Positions 44,061 through 64,000 of a stretch of DNA of 64,000 bases are shown one piece after another. The translations under genes were made by a program, and so were the position numbers. Each line of letters opens with the position of its first letter. Position 1 is the stretch's first letter. This DNA is from Oscarella lobularis (lineage: Eukaryota > Porifera > Homoscleromorpha > Homosclerophorida > Oscarellidae). The stretch covers positions 2,108,001 through 2,172,000 of the forward strand of contig NC_089192.1 of assembly GCF_947507565.1 (NCBI RefSeq), given 5' to 3'. The notes beneath the pieces were generated by a model, which searched no databases, was not told where the DNA came from, and worked only from the letters and a program-made list of their open reading frames with translations.

Positions 44061-46289
44061 GAGAAGGGATGAAAAGACAACCAATCGTTTTTCAGTAGCT
44101 AGTTCTTCAGCACCAGGGGTTCGTGACGTTCTTAATTAAATAAGCTGCAAAGAGATGAGGCTCTTATTACTTCATTCTCTAAATTCGAAGCAAACGTACC
44201 AGAAAAGCTGTCTTTCTTTTCTTGAATTTTTTAGCTACACTTTAATTCGAAATTGTAATGTCTCACGTGACACTTGCCTTGTTAGGAGACTAATAGAAAA
44301 ATCAATTATCATCATTTTAATTACATACAGGTACTACCCACGTGCTTTCATTTTCTTTTCGTCTTCAAGGCAACTTAGCAACAAAACAATATTTAGTAAA
44401 TATTCTAAATTGAAAAAGCCAGAAGCTTTGATATGAATGTATTCAGGGCCAACTATGAAGTTTCGTTCGCCAAGCTCAATCTTCTTTCTTCAGGCCACTT
44501 CTACATGAGCCACTTACACTAGCACCACTAATTTTGTCATTCGATTAAAAAATTGATCATCACTAAAAACTATAAAAGTCAAGTCTTTAATTAAAGTCAA
44601 ATGCACGTGCACGAGTAAACGCCAAGGCGGGGACCCCAACGTTGCTCCCACCTATACTACATTTATCATTACAATGACTTGAATGATATTGATGATAAAG
44701 TTGATGATAATGTCGATATTGCGAAAATTGATGATATTTGACATGAAAATGAAGAAATTAACAGTACTGCGGTTGATGACGATGACCATATAGGGACGTT
44801 TAGCGGGTAGGAAAGGTGTTGCACGAAATTAGCGCGAAAGTATAGGACCCCTAAGTGCACACGTATTCCAATGGACGGCTTCCTATCTCGTCTCTACGTT
44901 AGCTCCCCTAATGCGCAAGGCTTGCTAACCTAAAGTGTGTGACGTCACGTGTGTGACGTCACGCGCGAGCGGCGAAACACGAACTACAAAAGTCGCTAAA
45001 AGAGCCGCTCGCGCCAACGACGAACGAGGCAAAAAACGATCGAGAACGGGGATCGATTACTGTTTAGAAATAATCGTGATGCGTGGGCGTGATGCGTTTG
45101 GGGGCCCCGGCCTAGGGGTTTTTTGTACACACCCACACTCGTGCACACAAAAACGCAGGCGAATCGGTAAAAATCGGCGCTACAAAATCCCCGACTTGCC
45201 TCCCGCGTCCTTTTCGCTCCGATGAGCTCTTCGTTCTCCGAGTCCGAGCTGCGTATCGAGTTCGCGAGCTGAAGGTCGTGCGATTCGCGAAAGGCAGTCG
45301 AAAGAAACGCGTTCCACTCACCGTTTCGCTTCGATATCGAAGCCTAAATCGATTCGCGATCGTTCGATTGACGAAAAGCGTGCACGATTGATTCGCTTTA
45401 CCGCGTCGCGCGATCGCGGCTGCGTCGTTTCGCCACGTCGTCCGGAGAAATGAGTGCAAAAGAGGCGCTGTTGTCGTCGGGTCGTGCGCTAGCGCTGTGC
45501 GTTCGAGGTCTCACTCTGTCGACCAATGGGAGCGCGAGCTGTCGTCCCGTGACTTTTACGTACTTGACCAGCTAATAATAGCCAAGCGCACGTCATCGAA
45601 TTACTGTGAGCGTGAGAAAGTGACCTGAAAAAATTATAAGGACTGTTTGATATAATTAAAAATATTGCACTGTTATGCAAAGTCAAAACGGCGTGAACCA
45701 ACGGTCAAAAGCAAGCCATTCTCCAACACGTGGATCAAATTCAAGGATTCAAGGAAAACGTTAAGAGAGTATAGTCTGACTTCTACGAGGCTTTTGCTAG
45801 CCAGATTTCAATGTAAATGTGAAAATACAAGCAAAATAGAATAACACTGAGGAGACTATGGCTGCTCGATCGTGGACTAAATGAGCTTATAGGTACTTAG
45901 GATATGATTCGAGATCAATATCTAGTACCAAAGCAGTATGTACTATATACTATAACTGTACATACTATATTGTATATCCAGAGTAGAAGAAGCCATCGAC
46001 ATAGCCTCTCAAGCAGCGCTAGAGCTGATCGTAAGCCAATGCTTGCCGCCTTCTTTTCACTGAGTCAAGTGGTAAATAACTTTGTCTTGACCTTGGTACA
46101 CGTGTGGCTTTGTCTCGAGACAATATAATCGACGCTTAGCCGGCTAAGGTCACTTGAAGTGTATTCTGCAAACCTCAAACTCCTACCTGAGCTATATTCA
46201 ACAAAACACTTAAAAACGAACAAACGCTTTAGAGCGGTAGAGTCCACAGTGAGAGTCTAGAAACTCCATTCGACAGGATTCCGTAAAAA
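44061..46289. other. Intergenic; CpG-rich patch at 44.93-45.48 kb
   Basis: 44061-44930 is AT-rich with nothing supported. 44935-45480 is CpG-rich, opens with two CRE motifs, and has open frames on both strands without domains. It looks like an orphan promoter or first-exon region. 45480-46289 shows nothing further. Confidence 0.5.
44940..44961. promoter_or_regulatory. Twin CRE motifs
   Basis: Two perfect TGACGTCA octamers (44940-44947 and 44954-44961) stand 14 bp apart at the edge of a CpG-rich patch. No gene can be assigned to them. Confidence 0.5.
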
Positions 46290-47101
46290 TCAAATGACGA
46301 CCATTACGACATAAACAATGACACCTACAAGAACTAACACTCCCAAGATAATGCCAATAATGTTAGCAGTAATAGCGTTCTTGGATGCTTCCTTGGCCCC
46401 ATTCAAATCGCCTGCGGCAAAGAGATTTCGAACCTAAGATGATGCAATAGTTATTTGAATATTTGTTAGAGACAGTGAAACATTCCCGCGACTAAAAGCT
46501 AACCTTGTTTGAGTACTTCAGGGCATAAAAACCGATAGGCCAACAGCAACAAAGGAGAGTGAATATCGACAAAGTATAATAATCGCTGGGCTTTTCAGCC
46601 ACCTGAGAAATATTTAGTATTTAGTACGCATACGGCAAAATAGACTCTAAGCGTAGCAAAAAATTATTGGGAGTCCGTTAGAAGACTCCGTAGCGTCAAT
46701 AGGTTCTAGCAAAGAGGCACATACGGGTAAAGTTCTTAATAGAAGTAAACGTATGAGTTTACCAAAAACTCGTCGAAAATACAGTTAGAACTATACCTAC
46801 TGATGATTCCAAACGAGTACGGAGTCGGAAAACATCAAGCTTAGGAACGAGCCAAGCTCGATCTGATAAGTACGAGTATTGCTCTGAGCCCAACCCGTTT
46901 AGTCCGTTTTCTCTGTTTAGCCAGGCTCATTTATCGGTGTGCATTGTATTTTACTATCTAGCATCTAACTTCGGTGACAACTGCTTTATCTCACTATACA
47001 GTGTAAATTTATATACGTACCGTTTGGCCGACATAAGGAGAGCTTCTATATTCGCCAGCGGCGACCACTGTAGGTAATTCGTGCTGCGGCTGTTGCTGCA
47101 T
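46290..47101 (-). CDS. CD225/dispanin-type membrane protein A
   Basis: Three coding exons: 47101-47021, 46602-46504 and 46433-46290, all joined in phase 0, giving 107 residues. A Gln-rich N-terminus (MQQQPQHELP) is followed by the CD225 domain: an intramembrane segment with the conserved LLCCCWPIGFYALKYS, a loop V-R-(x)3-AAGDLNGAKEAS, and a second hydrophobic helix with NIIGIILGV. The family includes IFITM and PRRT-type dispanins. The double Cys would be palmitoylation sites (inference). An upstream non-coding exon probably ends at 47507 (gtaagg donor). The closest relative is the next gene, with the same exon boundaries. The cellular role cannot be read from sequence. Confidence 0.9.
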
Positions 47102-47597
47102 TTGACAGGATTCTACAGGAAAAGCAGTGGATTTTCCCTACAGGAAGTGGCTTCACTTGTGACGTCATGCAAAGTGGTTTGAACCAGGAAAACTAGCTAT
47201 ATCTAGATTACTAGACGAGCCACCGCGAAAAGTCCTTCTTTGATGGTCACAAAGGGTATCGGAAAAAGTGGACGGCAGGCAGAATTAACCTCCCTAATTC
47301 ATGCAATGTTTACCGAAGACAGAATCGCACTGTGGAGTCATGTATAGGTCTACCTGACGCCGTCGTGGTCCAATTAACGCGAAAAGGGAAGGTCGCCCTT
47401 AGTATATAAAAGCGCCTACATGCAGGAAAAAGGTGAAGGGATGTCGATCATGCTAGGGAGTAGTAAGAAAATACATCAGCTAAACCCGGCGACCTGAGGG
47501 CCTTACCTGAGGCTGAGAAGGCTGAGGCGGCTGACTGAGCAAGAGCAATCCAACTTGACGCTGAAAGGAAATGATGCGCAGAGAGGTCCGGTAAGCT

Positions 47598-47607
47598 CCT
47601 ATATACA
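47598..47607 (-). promoter_or_regulatory. TATA box of CD225 gene A
   Basis: The minus strand reads TGTATATAGG. About 25-45 nt downstream lies TGCGCATCATTTCCTTTCA, which is repeated with small changes in the other two promoters of this cluster (near 49832 and 49723). A non-coding exon 1 (about 47575-47507) would follow. Confidence 0.5.
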
Positions 47608-47752
47608 GTACCTTAGGAGGCATAGCTATAGGGCGGTTGGAACTACACATCAGTGACAGGAAATGACGTAGAGTAATTCAGTCTAGGGTTTCCTCCCATG
47701 GTTATTACGAAGGAGGTCGGACGTCGATATATACATATCTACCTATTTATCT

Positions 47753-47873
47753 ATGCTGTCTTCCGTGCCTTTCCGCTCATTGTTTCACTTAATTCATCAT
47801 GTGCAAAGGCTTGCCCACGTCGTGCAATTACAGGTTTACAGACATACGGACGGAAAGGCACGGAAGACAGCAT
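47753..47873. repeat. 23-bp perfect inverted repeat with 75-nt spacer
   Basis: 47753-47775 is the exact reverse complement of 47851-47873. It lies between the two CD225 genes. No flanking duplication is visible, so a transposon origin is unproven. Confidence 0.9.
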
Positions 47874-48567
47874 CGAATACTTGACGCGCGAAAGCGCGTT
47901 TCCGGCTTTATCGCGTTTCCGCTTGTAGTTAGCGAATGCAAGTCAGTACAGAACGGTTTCAGTCCTTACGATCTACACTTTTTTCTTTCAAACTTTCTCG
48001 GCAGGTGACGCCTTCGACATAAACGCCGATTCATTTTTTGTATCCGGGTAGCTTCGTGACACCAGTTACGTCACAGAACGCCCGTGATTACAGAGTTAAA
48101 ACGCTTCGTTCTCGTTGCCGAAGCACACGATCACAGCGAAACCGGTGCGAAACGATTAGCAAACGTAAGTACTTTAATACTAATATAAAAAACGCCGGAG
48201 TGCCCCTCTAACGCCGATTCGCAATAGGATGAAAACGCAAGAGGATCCTGAGGTAAATCCGTTGCATTGGCTGTGAGAAGGAGCAGCCAGTCGGCGGATT
48301 TAGGCGAAAGTCTCGTCACACGTACTAGGAACAAGGCGTACGTTTTTCGGAAGAAGCGAACTTGAGCCACCTTGTAGATATAGTTATTAGGCAATACACT
48401 TACTCCACGCGGACTCAGAGAAAATGGTCCTTCTACAAAAGGTTCACTCAATTGATCAAGATACATAGCTTGAGATTTCGTGTACGTGATACATAAATCG
48501 TTTCTTTTCATTTAGGTGTTATAACGGCTAGAACAAAAAACGACAATTTCATTCTTGTTTTCGTTCA

Positions 48568-49161
48568 TTACATCTCAAGTAAGAAAATGATGCAAACAAC
48601 AATGCCCAAAACAACGAACAGTCTGCACACAATAGCAACCATGTTGCAATACATGGCTCGCTTAGACGCTCTTTGGGCTCCATTAAAATCTCCGCTGGCT
48701 AGTCGACTTCGAACCTATAAAACGATAGTGTCTTTATTAGAAATTACCTTGAATTAGGACAATATCTTTATAATTAGCGAAACCTGTTTGGAGTAATGCA
48801 AGGCAATGAGACCAACAGGAAAAAAGCAGCACAAAAGTGTGAAAAGCGTCAAACGACGGTAATCGTTGTGAAGTCCCTGAAAATACGAGCATTTGAATGA
48901 ATAAGGACTTCCCAGCTAGCGGTGTTAGGGCTGCCATAGCTATAAGAATACTCTGCATAGATCACACACAGATCTAAATCGACAACAAAGTTCTCTACAG
49001 GTAAAAACTCAAACGCTTATATTTACAAGTATCGATTTAATTCCTGACGTTTTCTCGCTATTACTTCATAGGATAATCCTATTACTCACTGAGTAGACGT
49101 GAGGGGAATTTCGATCGCCACCATAGGCGACCGCAGTAGTTGCTTCCCGTTCTTGCTGCAT
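48568..49161 (-). CDS. CD225/dispanin-type membrane protein B
   Basis: Three exons, 49161-49090, 48876-48784 and 48714-48568, give 103 residues. Exon order, phase-0 joins and lengths match gene A. The N-terminus starts MQQEREAT. The first membrane segment has TLLCCFFPVGLIALHYS, the loop has VRSRLASGDFNGAQRAS, and the C-terminal helix ends LLEM. The conserved GDxNGAxxAS loop and Cys pair are kept. It is a tandem duplicate of gene A, diverged to roughly half identity. The exon 1 acceptor (cctgcag/AATCC, 7-8 nt before the ATG) is shared with gene A. Confidence 0.9.
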
Positions 49162-49202
49162 TTCATTGGATTCTGCAGGAAAATCGGAGGGTGCTCTTAG
49201 TA

Positions 49203-49325
49203 CAGGAAAACGGAACAAAGTCAGGAAAGGCGGTTCGAAGAAGGAAAACGGAACAAAGTTAGGCAAAGCGGTTCGAAGAAGGAAAACGGAACAAAGTCAG
49301 GCAAGGCGGTTCCAAAAAGGAAAAG
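49203..49325. repeat. Tandem repeat, about 37-bp unit, 3-4 copies
   Basis: Units of the type AGGAAAACGGAACAAAGT plus AGGCAAGGCGGTTCGAAG follow one another with few changes. They lie in the leader intron of CD225 gene B. Confidence 0.85.
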
Positions 49326-49452
49326 TACGTGCGTTGGAGTGTAATGAAAGTATTAGGAAAGGACAGTTGCAGGGACGACGGACGAAGATCAGCTCTATGT
49401 ATACATTCCTATTGTTTACATGAGGCCCAAAGACTTTTTATTTAGATAGGTG

Positions 49453-49764
49453 TCAAGCGCCTTTCAACAAAAAGTCTTCATATGCGACAGGGTCACTGTA
49501 TGCCTCTTCCGGCTTGCGTTCAGGCAGCGCTCTTTTTTTAGAGAACGTGTTGCTTTCGCGATCAAATAATACGTAGGTAGACACAACTGAGGCTTTCACG
49601 ACCCACTCACCTTTACGGCACAATTGGTACGAAGAGCGAGCGATTATTTTCTGAACCTTACAGGGCAAAAGGCGTTGAAGTGAGTGCTGACTAAGCGGCA
49701 GAGCGATCAAAGTCGGCGATGAAAGAAAATGACGCACAGGTACACGAGGTCGCTGCCTATACAA
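49453..49764 (-). other. Open frame with possible hotdog-thioesterase-like end
   Basis: A minus-strand frame of 103 codons. Its first third copies the promoter/leader sequence seen before CD225 genes A and B, so it is probably not translated. The last 65 codons, after a possible acceptor (gttcag) near 49660, read SYQLCRKGEWVVKASVVSTY and then a Pro/Glu-rich end. This resembles the last strands of a hotdog thioesterase only weakly. No partner exons were found. Confidence 0.25.
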
Positions 49765-49852
49765 TGCGAGATCTAGGCTTCAGAGGAGGATTGGTCCTTA
49801 CATTGGACCATGAAGTTGAAAGGAAATGACGCACAGAGAAGCCAAGTTGTTG

Positions 49853-49862
49853 CTTTTATAAA
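49853..49862 (-). promoter_or_regulatory. TATA box of CD225 gene B
   Basis: The minus strand reads TTTATAAAAG, followed at a similar distance by GTGCGTCATTTCCTTTCA, the block shared with the gene A promoter. Confidence 0.5.
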
Positions 49863-49864
49863 GG

Positions 49865-51501
49865 GCGTAGAGCCTATCACAGTTGAAGTGCCACCAGTAC
49901 CAGGAAAAAGAGTCAAACGTCATCAACGTTCTTAGCTTTTGATAAATTTATGTTACCTGTCGTAATTCATGTTTGTGTCAGTTCATCTTCTCAGTGTGCA
50001 CGTGACGCATTCCGTCTTCTCTCTGGTAAGCGATCCAGCGTCTATTGCTTTGACGCTTACTCTTACCCGCCTTAAGTTAAAACAATTTTTTCTTTAGGCG
50101 CCGGCCGACTATGACTATGAAAACGCAGATATTATTGGGGAACCTCCCTGCCGTACTCGCAGTCTAGCTTGTAAAGTTCACGCTAACATTACTCCTTTGA
50201 GATGTGATTTTAGGGTAGTGCGTCTGTAACATCTATTACACGTGATTGTCAGAGAACAACGTCACATTTGAGAGGTGATTGAAAATTCAAGACCGTTTCT
50301 TGAACAGCGCTGGCGTAAAACATTTGTTGTGCAGACGCTTCTAGATTTGTAACGGCGTCCTATAGAGTCGGAAAGCTCTGGGTAAGATTACTAAAAAGCA
50401 AAGTTCAAAAATAAAATTATAAAACCCCGTCATAAACAGCGAGATTTGGTTAGAATCTTAGTTCTGTATTGGTTGAGCGATCCAGTCGAATCTCTTTAGA
50501 ATGTCACTCCTCAGAGCCCTGCTTGGACGAAGTCGACAATTTTACAGCGATGGGAGATATTTTGAGAAGGATCTGCAGACTTGACGCGAATGGCGATCGC
50601 AAGGTAGTGTAACGTTACCTATACTCGAATAAGATCGTAGAGATCGAGTGATGTGCTAAAATGTACATCTTCAATTCTTGGCGGCTAGAGGTAAAATCGA
50701 CGGTGTAGGTATTTTAGCACATGTACACATAGATAAGTGTAGAAGAATAGAAAGCCTTTCTTTAGTGATTCTCTTACAGTGTCACTCCTGGGATCGTTTC
50801 ATCCAGCAAAATGGGCAGATTCTTGTCGGCAAATCAGATCTGGTACTTTCGATGTGAAGGAGGCGTTCCAAGCTGGGTACAATATATAAGAAGTAGGGAC
50901 CGCATTGTATTCCTATTAATTAAGGTTGCCTGTCACGAGACAATACCTGTGTCACGTGACGACATTACCAGGAGAAGAGAATATACAACGATCTTCACCT
51001 TTCTAATTGTCGTCGCCTTGAAAACCAGTAGGCCTTGCGGGAAAGCTTATCTCACTCCCAATTCGTCAGTGCATCACTATATGGTGCAGGACGTAAGCAC
51101 TACAAACGTCTTGCCCAAAAGCATAGATACCTTCTAAACTGTCCCTGTGTAGGGTTTCGGGATGACGCGAGTAGAGTAATCAACGTAAGTGTCTGACTCT
51201 TTCTGCGCGCTCTTCTAAAGATCCTCCGTTCTACTAGCCGTGGATTAATTGTGATACTGTTCGCAGTTTAAATGAAGTCTCGAGTAGGAGTACATGTTTG
51301 TTTTGGGGCTTCTGACCTGCGTCAGGCTGCGGATTTGGTTAATTAGTTGTCTAACTTCCTTCGAGCGCAGGTCATTGCGCACTATAGACGCATCCGCACA
51401 GCAAGCCAATTTCTCTTCTCTTTAGAACCTTAGAAACCGGCTTTACGCATTTGGAACGAGAATCGAAGACCTGTTGGGAATTCTCTGAATAGGCGACGAA
51501 G
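49865..51501. other. Intergenic; possible EF-hand fragment near 50.57 kb
   Basis: On the plus strand 50550-50604 reads MGDILRRICRLDANGDRK, shaped like an EF-hand entering helix and half loop, between an AG and a gtagtg donor. The following candidate exon (about 50780-50875) is open, but I cannot confirm the join. Nothing else is supported up to the next gene. Confidence 0.3.

Positions 51502-64000
<12,499 letters not shown>

Overview
The window looks like compact metazoan nuclear DNA, most likely from a sponge or another non-bilaterian animal. That is an inference from gene content: phase-1 EGF exons, a NIDO-AMOP-VWD mucin-like gene, a CARD/Roco/death-domain gene, a membrane-anchored reelin-type gene and CD225 genes. 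Most introns are only about 45-80 nt. Exon models below were built by hand from splice motifs and reading phase. The long ones close in frame.

Layout. 1-8.6 kb is mostly repeats and non-coding DNA, with one clean TIR transposon (1908-2820) and a possible tiny gene beside it. 8.6-9.6 kb holds a two-exon secreted protein (minus). 10.7-21.6 kb is a duplicated region. Three copies (one broken) of a small secreted-peptide gene lie on the minus strand, each with a TATA box, and a divergent fourth lies on the plus strand. This region also contains an intronless FAD-linked sugar-lactone-oxidase-type gene and foldback hairpins. 21.6-25.8 kb is dispersed and tandem repeats.

25.9-32.2 kb carries the most unusual locus: a CARD exon, then about 33 consecutive micro-exons (18-36 nt, nearly all symmetric phase 1-1) encoding about 10-residue repeats, then an 800-residue Roc-COR exon and two death-domain exons. 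It has an in-frame stop in the CARD exon, one micro-exon with a lost donor and one with a 1-nt frameshift. It is therefore either a decaying copy or a locus whose broken cassettes are skipped. 32.7-40.8 kb is a 24-exon reelin-type gene. Unlike secreted vertebrate reelin, it ends in an EGF array, a transmembrane helix and a short tail with an NPVY motif.

40.8-46.3 kb has no gene I can support, but it does hold a large minisatellite. 46.3-49.2 kb has two tandem CD225/dispanin-type membrane-protein genes (minus). 51.5 kb to the window end is one very large plus-strand extracellular gene (signal peptide, EGF exons, Ser/Thr linkers, CILP/FAM171-like region, sushi, mucin, NIDO, AMOP, VWD, more EGFs, Myxo-type Cys repeats). 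It is cut by the window edge and contains a recent internal duplication. Non-canonical donors (several GC-AG, one apparent GA-AG) recur across the window.
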